Shown piece after piece: positions 8,805 to 18,234 of a stretch of DNA of 19,008 nt. Numbering within the stretch: position 1 is the stretch's first letter; each line of letters opens with the position of its first letter. Under the pieces are notes generated by a model. It saw nothing but the letters and a program-made list of their open reading frames with translations, searched no databases and was not told the origin of the DNA. This stretch comes from Cerioporus squamosus (lineage: Eukaryota > Basidiomycota > Agaricomycetes > Polyporales > Polyporaceae), in assembly GCA_022592435.1 (NCBI GenBank), contig JABYQS010000537.1, forward strand, positions 1 to 19,008, written 5' to 3'. A program made the translations under genes and the position numbers.

Positions 8805-10059
8805 GGCTGTCTCGATGAGGTGCACAGGACAAGCAGAGAGCCGTGGACGAAAAGTGGGAGCGAGTGCGAGAAAGCAAGAGACAAGCGGGGCGTGCCGCCC
8901 GCCCTGCGCGACTGTTCCGCCCCACGTGCAGCCTAGACGCCCTCAGACTCCATGCCCTCTCGCACTGGCTCTCTTCCTTGGCCACCGACGTGTCGCATAA
9001 CGTGTGCTCGTCTACGAGGCTCTGTGTCGACATCATGAATCCTCTGTGAACATGAGAGCTCCGGCACCGTTCTCTTCATAGTTTCGTCGTTTCCAGGTCA
9101 GGTCTCCCCATCGTCGGCGTCTCCACTGGTCTTCTCTGGCAGCAACTGTCGGCTCGAGCATCTCTTCAACTGTCAGCTGGATCATGGTGCAGCCTGCGAT
9201 GCCCACGGACGTATGCGCATACGGAACTTGACGGCTATGTAATGGTACCTATCGAAGTTACTTGTGGAATCACGGATAGGCTCACCTGCGGTTCTCGCCC
9301 TTCCACCGGCAGTGGCCAAAACCGCACCAGAACGCAGTCCATCCGGATATCCAGCCTGCACCCCGAACACGCCGCACATGTCTAGCGCTGCTGCAGAAGC
9401 GACTAGCTAGGAGTCCCCGGGGTAACTCGTAGCCTCGGGCAGTTTATTGTGCTCTATGCGAAGCCACTGGGTGCCTTCAGCTCCCATGTTGCTGTGTGCG
9501 GCGAATGACGGAAACTCACCAGTATGGCGCGATAGCGGGTTCACAGCGTATGGCGATCGAAGCCCGGCTTGCCTTCGAAGTAACCTTCCTGCGACATGTT
9601 CCGCGGCGTCAAAAATCTACCTGGAGAAGCGACTTGCAGCATATGGGGGGGGGTGGCGGCAGTGAGTCCATCGCGCCGCTGTTTGACAAAAGCTCTTATA
9701 ATTAATCCATTCGTAGCGGGATGTACTTGGGTGGATGGGCTGCGCCCAGGCACGAACCTTCTGGACCCCAAGTATCGCTGTCCTTGGTTGTGTAATACCC
9801 TCGGCTATCCCGACACGATCGGCCACTGCAGCGCCAGAAGGCACATCATGCGGCCCGAACTTGCTCCCATTGGCATTCCAAGAGCCGCGAGGCCTCGGAG
9901 TCAACTTCTCGGTGCTCCTATTGTGTTCTCTCCAGAAATCTGTATACCGCCACCTCTATGTCACCGGTCCTCGGGATTCTTGGGCATATAATCTTTGGTC
10001 GATGCGCTTCGACTGCTCACCAACACCCATCACACTCGAGGCGACACACAAGTATTATC
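8805..10059. other. Long spacer between divergent calcineurin A and the membrane-protein gene
   Basis: These 1255 bp should contain the 5' leaders and promoters of both flanking genes. Frames of 65-145 residues are open on both strands (for example + 9596-9991 and minus 9904-9617), but they overlap one another, match nothing I recognise and lack a consistent splice structure. A run of nine G is at 9645-9653. I support no gene here. Confidence 0.4.
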
Positions 10060-11015
10060 ATGATGCTCCCCTCCTTCGCTCAGACCCAGCGCACTGCGTT
10101 CTTGATCGCTGCTGCATGTGCAGCCACCCATGCCCTGCCTCTTTCAGCCGACCTATCGGCGAACAGAGTTGACTCCAAGAAAGAGCTTGAAGAGAGCTCC
10201 TTTCGGACGGTTCCGATGCAAGAAGTGCGACGAGATCTTACTGCAGAAATGTGCGTAGCATCCTACGTGCACAGCTTGGCCGGATGCGCACTGACATCCT
10301 AACGTGGCTATGCAGGATCGACGCGGAGTCGAGTCGGCTTGTTCCTTCAGCTACGGTCGGTCAAGACGGAAGCATGATCGCGACAAGGGCAGTTCGTCTA
10401 GATGGTTAGTTTTGCCCACAGTCCCCACGTCATACATGTGACTCAGCACTCCTCTTAGCAGCCGCGACTACTTCAGTCTCGATTCCGACCTCACAATCCG
10501 GCGAATCCTGTCCCGTAGCCGTTGCGGTCCTCACCAGCAAATGGCAACTGGACGTCTTCCCCATCGCGACCCTCGCGATCCTGTCCTGCGTGCTCGTCCT
10601 TCTCACGGCCCTGATCACCTCACACATCATCCGAATTCGACGTTTCAATCGTTCGTCTCCAGTTCTAGTCAGTCCGCCGTCACCACGTTCGGTGCGTGCC
10701 TTCTCTGTCCTCCTACACCATCCGGCTCCATCTCACGATCTACCGCAGAGGAACCTCTCTATCACCGTACCGAGCAGGGAGGCATCCGTCAAGGGCGACG
10801 GGGGGAAGAGCCTCCACCCGATCACCGAGGATCCTTTTCCATCCACCCCCACGCAGCAGAGAATTTCGACCTTCGCCCGTCCGCTCTCTCCCAGTCCTCC
10901 TTACAACCCTACACGCATGGCGCCCCCAGACAGCCCCGCCCGCTCGACCTTCACCTCGAAGTCGCTCCCAAACCACCTCGAGAAGAAGTCGAGCTTCCTC
11001 TCACTGAGGGAGTGA
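10060..11015 (+). CDS. Single-pass type I membrane protein of unknown function
   Basis: Three exons, 10060-10250, 10316-10404 and 10459-11015 (introns of 65 and 54 nt, phases agree), give 278 aa. The start was chosen because the following residues form a signal peptide (FLIAAACAATHALPLSA); an in-frame ATG at 9958 would bury it behind 34 residues. Then come about 100 residues of acidic and Ser/Thr-rich ectodomain, and one membrane span at about residues 127-151 (FPIATLAILSCVLVLLTALI). A basic stop-transfer stretch (RIRRFNR) precedes a cytoplasmic tail of some 125 residues rich in Ser and Pro, with several SP sites that could be phosphorylated. I recognise no named domain. The layout resembles small fungal surface receptors or wall-stress sensors only in a general way. 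The gene runs convergent with the next one. Confidence 0.7.
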
Positions 11016-11801
11016 TTTCTGGACCCGTTCTTCGCGCGTCTGCTTCTACCTTACTCTTGAACTCCCTTGTTCCGATGAAAGACTTATCATATGTGCCATC
11101 TACTGTATCAATATCCTTTCCGTACTCTGTACGCTGTACATATTCAATATTTCTGACCGTGTGCAACGTCTTCGTATACGCTTACACACGTACTGCGCTC
11201 GCTCTCTGTCCTTTCTGCGACATGACATAGGTTATGTACATACGGCGCTCGTGCGATCCATCCTACCGGTAGTTGTCAGTCCTTGTTCCGACGTTAACTC
11301 ACTTCTCTTGTCTATCAAAATTGGCGAGAATGCTCCGTCACCGTCAAGAAAACAATTTCTTGAACTGGCTTGCTCCGACGAGAGGATCATATGGAGAGCT
11401 GATCTGAAACATCGCTTGCAGCGAGCCGATGGAGGGGTTAAGTATGCGGGGCGTCTATCAAACCAAACATGGACCGACCGAGCTTCGCGGAGTCGAGTGG
11501 CAAATTGACCTGACAACGAGCCACCACCTGCCGATTTCCAAGTTGGCCGCCACTCTCCTGTGTACACCTCGTCTTATCGCAGCTTACTGGCCAGAGGGCG
11601 AGGAAAGGCTCGGAGCGATGTGAAACAGCTTGATGTAAGCGCAGCGCGAGTAAGTAGTACTTACAAGACGATCCGCCGTGCACTTGTGAATACTCAGTGC
11701 CAACATTGATTAGCCTATGAAACAGGGCGCCAGCGCTCCTCTCACTGCTACAGTATGTACACGAACACGAAGACTGCAGCCTTTTGGACAAGACATGGGT
11801 A
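11016..11801. other. Convergent spacer, no gene seen
   Basis: This lies between the 3' ends of the membrane-protein gene and the first zinc-finger gene, so it should hold both 3' UTRs. Frames up to 125 residues are open on either strand without recognisable content, and none has a good start plus splice pattern. Confidence 0.4.
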
Positions 11802-12834
11802 TCATTCCTCCGCAATAGCCTCCTTCCTCGGTCCCCGGTAGTGACACTTGACGCTATGTCTCGGCATCATATCTGGCCTGTTCGTCACGTACCCGCAGCC
11901 CTTCGGGCACGACGTGTTGCGGAGGCCCGAATGCTTCGACTCGATATGGCGCCGCAGGCCTGCAAACTGGATGGTCGTCGTGCAGCGCTTCCACTGGCAG
12001 CGAATCCTGACTTGGTACCGGTCCATGCCAGTGTGCATCTGGGACTTCTTGACCGCGCTCGATCGCGACGACTCCGCCCAGTCGTCGTCGGACGAGTCCT
12101 CATCGAGCTCGTCGCCGCTCGCGGTTTCGTCGGCATGGACGTGGCGGGACTCTTCGTCGACATCCATGTCCTCCTCCGCCTTCAAGCCGCGGCTGCCACG
12201 CTCAGCACCCTTCGAACCGTCTTCGCCTCCCAGCGGCTTATGGACGCGATCGATGTGGTTCCAGAGCTGCTTCCCGTCGGCCATCCGCTCCCCGCACCCG
12301 CCCCACTGGCAGACCATAGAGCGCACGGTTACAGGCGCGCCCGCCGTCTTCTTCCTACCCTTCCTCTTCTGCGCGATTGACCGCTGTGAGGCCGCCTTCG
12401 ACTCGGTGACAACGAGTCGCCTGTAGGTTGTCCTGTGGCCGGACGCAGCGCTAGGCTTTCGTGACGAAGACGCTACAGGAACTTGGCGGGAGTCGTAGTC
12501 GGGTGGCGGAGTGGACACCGCGGTGTGGTTTGAGCCAGACCTCGAGAAGAGAGAGGGCGAACGGGAGGCTCGGCTGGACGCATCTGAATCGGACTCAGAC
12601 TCGGACTCAGAATCATTGTCGTAACTGTTGCGCGGAGGCCTAGTCAGGGGCAGTGGCTCACAAGATGTGGTCTCAGCATGCCGCTCACCTGTCCAGGCGC
12701 ATCTCCTCCTCATCCACTTCACGATGCCACCGCGCGTTCGCAGAGGTCTTGTGGTAGTGCACATGGCTGCACACGAGGTACTCGCCAGGAGTAACCGTGC
12801 CCGGTGGCGTGAAGTTCAACGAAGACGTCGACAT
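11802..12834 (-). CDS. C2H2 zinc-finger protein A (three fingers, acidic)
   Basis: This is probably a nuclear DNA-binding protein, perhaps a transcription factor; the target is unknown. The exons are 12834-12689 and 12639-11802, with a 49-nt intron (GTGAGC...CTAG), giving 327 aa. The start MSTSSLNFTPPGTV was preferred over an unspliced reading because the intron signals are good and the frame joins cleanly. A Ser/Asp/Glu repeat follows the junction. A basic nuclear-localisation-like stretch (KRKGRKK, about 140-146) comes before finger 1, Cys159-x4-Cys164-x12-His177-x4-His182 (CQWGGCGERM...). An acidic linker of some 75 residues leads to finger 2, Cys263-x4-Cys268-x11-His280-x4-His285, and finger 3, Cys293-x3-Cys297-x12-His310-x4-His315. 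The next gene upstream has the same layout and a similar first finger, so they are probably tandem paralogues. Confidence 0.8.
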
Positions 12835-13267
12835 GGTCGGTTTAGAGTACGGGCACGGTCGCGGCAGCAGCGCACAGCGGAGGGCGACGATACGGGAAAG
12901 GAATGAGCTTGCATCGTCGCGTTTTGCGCCTTATGTACGCCGCCCTGAATGCGACGGCGGACAAGGGCCACTGGACAAAGGAGGTTGGATGCCGACGCTT
13001 TGACTTCGGGCGGCTCATGTCAATGGCGGCACTGCTTGGCAAGTGCGCTTTGCCCTTGCCCTTCCGCCAGCCCGATTGTTGCACTATTGATCGACGAACG
13101 CTTATGCATGGCCTCCAGTATTTTGTCAAAATGGCTCTGATGTTCAAGTTGTCAAACGTAAGGTGCAAAATTCGATAGACTAGGAGAAGTTACAAGATTA
13201 ACGACCACTACTGCTGTACTGAATACATAGAGATAAAAAAAGCTAACGTCCATGATCATCGACTATC
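12835..13267. other. Spacer between the two zinc-finger genes
   Basis: These 433 bp hold the promoter and 5' leader of zinc-finger gene A and the 3' UTR of gene B. A 108-codon minus-strand frame crosses it but shows no recognisable content. An A-rich stretch (GATAAAAAAAG) near 13230 lies just past the gene B stop and could belong to its 3' end; it cannot be assigned to a defined site. Confidence 0.4.
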
Positions 13268-13711
13268 CTAATGTCCCTTCTGCTTCTTGTGACGGCCTAA
13301 GCTGTGCAAGTTTTTATAAACCGCTGGACATCCAGGCTGGCTGCAGCGGAACTCAACGACCCAGTGTGTGTCCCTGATATGCCGGGTCAGGCAACTCTTC
13401 GCCTTGAACCCGGGATGTGTGGTACACTCCGCGTGAAGACAGCGGAACCGCCCCTTCCGGGCTTTGTCGTACCCTTTGTGGGCCTTCTTCATGTGCTCCC
13501 GCCAATCCTCAAGCCGCACCATGACCCCGCATCCGGACCAGCGGCAGGTGACCAGCGTTTCCTCCTCCACGTCGGAGGCATCTCCATCCACCTCGTCCTC
13601 CTCGACGACCTCCTCGTCCTGGGCAACATCCGGTACTGGAAGCACGATGGATGAAGGATCGTCCTCAGGCTCCAAGCCTGAGCTCGTGCCCGAGTCACTG
13701 TCGCCGTCGTT

Positions 13712-13750
<39 letters not shown>

Positions 13751-14370
13751 GTTGTCGTCGTTGTCGTCGTTGTCGTTGTCGTCGCTCTCGTCCTCACCCC
13801 CACTAGGCTCCTCCTCCTCCACACTAGAGTTCTCCTCCTCACCACTAGAGTCGTACTCGCTCTCTTCCGTGACCTGGTCCCACCCAACGCCCCGCGACTC
13901 ATCTGGGGGCTCCATCTCCTCGGGAGTCTCGACCTCCGACTCCTCGTCCCAGGGGTTGCCCCGGGCGTAATGGACCATGTCGCAGTCCTCGTCGTCCCAG
14001 GGCTCCGGCTCCTCATCTAAGGCCTCATCGTCTTCGACAGATGGGATAGGGAGAGGAGGGGCCTCGAAGAGGCGGGCGAACTTCGCGGGCCGGGGAGAGG
14101 CGGGGCGATCGGCCTGGCGCTTCCCGAGGATGGAGGGAGGCGCGGCAGGAGGGAGGGAGGACGGGAGGGAGGGAGGGCAGGGAGACGTTGTCCGGGGGGT
14201 TCCGGAAACGTTGAGTGATAGGGTCCGCCTTGGGGATCAGTGAGACAAAGAGAACGGGCGCGAGAGGATGGGCGAACTCACAAGGGAGACCCTGTGTGTC
14301 CCGCGAGCGAGCCGCGAAGGGTGCTCGGCTCAGCGGAGGCGCAACTTTGGTTTTCATCCCAGGCAGGCAT
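13268..14370 (-). CDS. C2H2 zinc-finger protein B (three fingers, poly-Asp tract)
   Basis: This is a probable nuclear regulator of unknown target. The exons are 14370-14282 and 14228-13268 with a 53-nt GTGAGT...CAAG intron, giving 349 aa. The long frame from the inner ATG (13978) misses 113 residues; reading on upstream stays open and joins exon 1 in phase. Order: a Ser/Pro-rich N-terminus, a basic patch (ILGKRQADRPASPRPAKFAR, 63-82), a long Asp/Glu-rich region with a near-uninterrupted Asp tract (about 179-203), then three fingers at the C-terminus. Finger 1 is Cys258-x4-Cys263-x11-His275-x4-His280 (CRWSGCGVMV...). Finger 2 is Cys293-x4-Cys298-x14-His313-x4-His318, and finger 3 is Cys325-x4-Cys330-x12-His343-x5-His349, where the last zinc ligand is also the last residue. 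It resembles gene A in finger 1 and overall layout. Confidence 0.8.
13706..13784 (+). repeat. (GTC/GTT)n trinucleotide repeat coding poly-Asp/Asn
   Basis: A triplet microsatellite of GTC units with interspersed GTT, the pure core being at about 13712-13743. On the coding (minus) strand it reads GAC/AAC and encodes the Asp/Asn tract of zinc-finger protein B. Because the unit is a triplet, length changes keep the frame, so the tract may vary between strains. Confidence 0.85.
14163..14182 (+). other. G-quadruplex-forming motif inside zinc-finger gene B
   Basis: Five GGG tracts are separated by loops of 1, 1, 1 and 2 bases, within a wider GGAGG-rich block at about 14130-14182. It lies on the + strand, the template strand of the minus-strand gene, and codes part of the Pro/Ser-rich N-terminus. 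The sequence fits the classical G3N1-7 quadruplex pattern; formation in the cell is inference. Confidence 0.6.
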
Positions 14371-15666
14371 GTTGACACTGTGGATGGTGAGGGAGACGGT
14401 GCTGGAGATGGATGGGTAAGGCCACGGAAGGACAGCGAATACTTATAGCTGGGGTTCCTCGCGACTTCCCAACCCGAACTCATCATCCTGTGCCCGCACA
14501 TCCTTTGTCTGCGACGGTAGCCTCATTGTCCGACGCATTTGGCAGCAAGTCGACGAGTGACGAATGGGAACTGACGGGGAGTGAGGACTCCTGCTAGGAA
14601 GGATAACCCAGTACCGACGGACCGGCCCACCCCGAACGCATGTGCCGATATGATTGGCCGCGTGCTTGATGCAGGATTGCACTGACTCACCCTATCACGC
14701 GTAACAGCTACGCGGCCGCGTGTACGGGCCTTGCCTCCCCTTCGCGGATGCAAAACTTCAGCAAACAACCCCCCGGTCTCATGTCTAGACGCCGGAGATT
14801 GATGGGATGGAGGGGTTTGGCCGAACGAGGCTGAACGAAACAACTGCAGCGTGAGCGAGCATACACCCTCACCTATCCCTATCAAATCGCTCTGCCCGGA
14901 TACGCTAGTAAGCTGGCGGCCATAGTTCATCAATTCCTTGGAGTAGACGAGGGACTTGTAGGTATAGGTCGCGTACCGCAGTCTTGCAGAGCACTGGCAA
15001 CGTAGCGGCGGAGAAAGCACGAGACATCACGGGACCATCCGTCGACGATTCGGGGGTTCTCGGCGTATCGATAGCAGGGTTTCTCGCTTGAGTGGGGTGA
15101 AGGGTTCCGCGATTGGAAGTGGTCGGGGGCGGGCCACCGACGAAAACAGTGCAACCAGCCGAGACGCGCCGCCTGACTTGCTCACGAGGCTGGATTGCTC
15201 TTTGAAGAAGGGTGGTGTGAATGACTCCCAAAGAACCACCTGTAACCATGGGAGCTTTGGCTCGCATTGGTCAGCCGTATAGGCGACGCGCAACATGAGG
15301 CATCACTCACTGGAGGGTTGGTCCAGATAAGGTGTAAGGTGAAATAGGGGCTATTGCATCCGAAGATCAAATATCACATTGACACGTAATGTTCAAAGGG
15401 CTCAACACGGGCGAACAATGAGAGAACTTTCCGTAGCGCCGTTCGCCGCTACCGCCGCAGCATCCAGAGTCGGAGACCCCGCAGTCTGAGCGAGAGCTCG
15501 CTAGAGCAGTTCGTCAGAACTTAGTAGAGAGGAGAGAAGAAGATGTACCCTGCAAGCAGAGGTGCCATGGCGCACCGTTTCTTGGCGGTCGCCGACTGCA
15601 GCGTGCAGCGTGTTAAGCCTGCTCTCCCCGAGTCCCACTGTGTCATCGAGATAGCTAAGTATCAGG
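14371..15666. other. Spacer upstream of zinc-finger gene B, no supported gene
   Basis: The start of this stretch should contain the promoter of gene B. Minus-strand frames at 15267-14905 and 15020-14523 are open for 120 and 165 codons. One contains YTYKSLVYSKELMNYGRQL and is followed by a possible GTGAGG donor near 14870, so an unrecognised exon is possible. I could not build a complete model or assign a family. Confidence 0.3.
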
Positions 15667-16646
15667 CTATACTACTTTCTTTCTGCAGGTGAGGATGCCA
15701 GCATCCCCTACCCGGCACAGCGTAGCGCTCGAGAATAGTGAATCAACCTGTGCATGCAGCGACACTGTCAGCCACGCAGGCCCTCCGCAATTCAAGGACA
15801 ATGACTCACCTGGCACCCCCCAGCACGATACGAAGTCCAAGGTCCTGAAGCGGAAAAAGCTTTTGTGGGTTTGAGACCGTTTGAGGGAACATCTGCGCAC
15901 TATGGAGTGGACTCTGAACGTTCTGAACAATCGATGGCCGGGCTGATACCGTACCGTACTGAAGATTGAGTCCTTCGAGTTGGAAACCTCTTCCTCGCTT
16001 GCACAAGATTCTACGAGGGAGAAGATGGAGGGATTGCCCAGACCATCAGAGCTCACCGCTGCATCACTTCCGTGAAGGCTCAAAATAGGGAAATGCGTAC
16101 TAATCGCTGAACATACTTTCTTCGCGTCGCCACGTAGGCGGCAGCGATCCTCGTGCCTTTTCCGGAAATTCCCGACTTCGAGCGCCTCACACCATGCGCC
16201 CCGGGCGGCTGCCAGGCACCCGCCCTTCACTCATGCCCCGAAGCACAAGCTTGCAAGTCGCAACGACAGGGCGCATATAGCGAACATAGTGCGGTGGTAC
16301 GCTACTTACTGCTCGTCACTGGCAGGTTGGAGTTCCTCTAATCACCCGGTTGCTTGTCACGGTAAGAGTGCTAACGCTTGTTTCATGTCTGTAGTAGCGC
16401 GTCATCTTCTTCGTCGCAAGTTTTTACAAGCAAACAGACCAGGTTCGGAATCTAGACTTGCTACGATGGTGATGCATACTTACACGTACGCGCATACATG
16501 ACTCCAAGCTACTCGCCGACGGCGATCATACATGGCTGGTAGAAGCGCCGCGAACAGAAGCAACATCTCATAGGTGAGCTCTCCTCTGGATACCCTGTAC
16601 GCCTAGTAGACGCCATGCATAAATATCCTTTGAAGTTTGCTCAGAC
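15667..16646. other. Unassigned region with a 187-codon minus-strand frame
   Basis: The longest frame is minus 16230-15667, opened by GTG rather than ATG, with no recognisable domain. A second minus frame (16006-15806, ATG) ends close to a good donor (CCAG|GTGAGTC, donor GT at 15809). That donor, a CTGAC branch-like motif and an acceptor at 15748-15750 would make a 62-nt intron. On the + strand a pyrimidine-rich CAG ends at 15688. The signals are contradictory, so I call no gene. Confidence 0.25.
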
Positions 16647-17361
16647 ATGGAATCATCGCGTCGGCGAAAGAGCTTTTCTCCGATTGGTCCGATTCTATTC
16701 CTCTACCATGCTCGCGGCTGGACATCAGCGCCTCGAACCACCGTCGAGCATTCCTTCGTAGCTATCGGAGAGCTCGACATGCTACCAGTCTTCCCAGTTT
16801 TACGTCCTTTGACATCTGGCGCCGTCATTCTCGACTCACTCAAATGATTCTACAACCCAAGACCGACAGCTCAAACTTGCTTGATCGACAACTCGGTACC
16901 CGTTCACGTCATCACCAGAGCTCTTGCGGCAACCCATGATGCTCAAACCTTCCTCCACACGCTTCTCTTCTCTCATTCAGTTCCCCGGAAGTGGTACCTC
17001 GCATTGTCCATATCCAGGCGATCCTCGCCACGATCTCAGACCGCCCTGTCTGTGCCTTCCTTGGCCCAGTCCAAATCCCATGGCACCCATCCGGCAGCGG
17101 GAGGAAACGAATGCAAGAGTATGGCTACCTCTGTTAACCCGTCGTCGACCGCACCCGTGTCCGCTACCCACTCCACATGAGACCTGGACTCGGCGTGGTT
17201 CCTAGCCTTCTACTCTGGCATCGAAGGAGGGCCAGTAGACTATCGTCAGTCTTCGTCGCAAAGCCCGGCGATAATGCTATCAAAAGTATCAAAGGTGGGT
17301 CCTCTTCCCTCTATCAATGCTCTAGCGTGGCGAAACAGAGGGTCACTGATTGAATTATAGC
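16647..17361 (+). pseudogene. Possible decayed gene: one frame interrupted only by two TGA codons
   Basis: From the ATG at 16647 a single frame continues for about 237 codons to a TAG at 17359-17361. It is broken only by TGA at 16845-16847 and at 17178-17180. The pieces read like protein (SPIGPILFLYHARGW; HDAQTFLHTLLFSHSVPRKW; AWFLAFYSGIEGGPVDY), but I recognise no family. It could be a recently inactivated gene, a gene whose introns cover the stops, or chance in a moderately GC-rich stretch. Other frames here are open over shorter spans. Confidence 0.2.
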
Positions 17362-17362
17362 C

Positions 17363-17821
17363 ATGTACCGCATGCAAGTCCCGCGTATGCAGCCCGCATC
17401 AGCTCTCTCACGCGTGCGACCGCACTCATGCCCAGCGTACGCACGAAGCTCGGCCCGAGGAGCATTCCCACCGGTCACCTCAGACAGTACGTATTTCTTT
17501 TCCTCGTCCTCCGTTCCTTCTTCCCAGTCCACCCGTTTCGCACTTCGCAGAGGGTGCTTCTGCCGGTACGGCACTCCCGAGCCTGTGCACACTATGCGCT
17601 CCCACTGCAGTCCATTAGTTCCGTTTGTTGGGAGCGGGAGACTCCCAAGCCCGCAACTAGACTTAGCTATACTGCCTGACGATGAGAGCCTGAATGTGAT
17701 ACAGGTGCTTCTCCCGCCTTTAATAGCGCGGAGGCCCGCGGAAAGGATCTGCGCTCCGAATGGGGATGGCCGAGGGTATCTGGTTTGCCACATTGTGGTA
17801 AGCTGGAGGAGGGCGCAATGA
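17363..17821 (+). other. Unassigned 152-codon frame, overlapped on the other strand
   Basis: This frame begins just after a TATAG acceptor-like site at about 17361, so it may be an exon continuing from the preceding relic. Its second half (LDLAILPDDESLNVIQVLLP, then GYLVCHIVV) is more protein-like than the Ser-rich first half, which may contain an intron starting with GTACGT near 17488. The minus strand is also open over much of it, and the two cannot both be coding throughout. No family was recognised. Confidence 0.2.
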
Positions 17822-18173
17822 TGATGGTTGACATGCGCCCTTTGGGTGTCGACAGCGACGACTTTGTGGCATACCTCTGTGCGGCGGTTCTCACTGTGAA
17901 GCGCATGACGTCGGTATTGTTCGCAATCAACCTGAGGAACACCGTCTTCACTGCTCTGTGCATGCGAGTAACGGGCAATTGAGTCGCAAGGTGCGACGGA
18001 ATCTTGCAGTACGCTGTAGGATTCAGACCCTGAGGATCCTGCAGATAGTTCGGGTCCATGCGTACATACGCGCCCACACTATTCGCGCCGTTCTGCCAAT
18101 CCTTCTTCATACGTCTGTGCACAATCAATATCTCGATGCCCGTCGAGCATCCCTCCATGTGCGTCGACTTCAC
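17667..18173 (-). CDS. Hypothetical minus-strand frame, possibly part of a multi-exon gene
   Basis: A 168-codon frame, opened by GTG, with a protein-like stretch (VHRRMKKDWQNGANSVGAYV, then RMDPNYLQDP). The same frame is open upstream between stops at 18195-18197 and 18354-18356, where it reads DGQEWKADTWRAIMSNEAV. This suggests an exon on each side of an intron spanning the 18195 stop. I could not fix donor and acceptor with matching phase, and I recognise no family. It conflicts with + strand frames at 17785-17982 and 18235-18858. Confidence 0.25.
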   Translation of the reverse strand: MKSTHMEGCSTGIEILIVHRRMKKDWQNGANSVGAYVRMDPNYLQDPQGLNPTAYCKIPSHLATQLPVTRMHRAVKTVFLRLIANNTDVMRFTVRTAAQRYATKSSLSTPKGRMSTIIIAPSSSLPQCGKPDTLGHPHSERRSFPRASALLKAGEAPVSHSGSHRQAV

Positions 18174-18234
18174 TGTCCGCTCGCACCAGTAGAATCACCC
18201 GATGTTAATGCAATGGAAGCGTAATTGCTGGCGT

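Noticed and set aside
11784..12426. Two long + frames (198 and 192 codons)
   Set aside because: Both are shadows of zinc-finger gene A, whose three C2H2 fingers fix the coding strand.
13464..13970. 168-codon + frame of almost pure Ser
   Set aside because: It is the antisense shadow of the Asp/Glu-rich region and triplet repeat of zinc-finger gene B.
16647..17361. RIP-type mutation as the cause of the two TGA codons
   Set aside because: There is no visible excess of C-to-T-like change or AT enrichment, and the locus has no repeat partner in the window.
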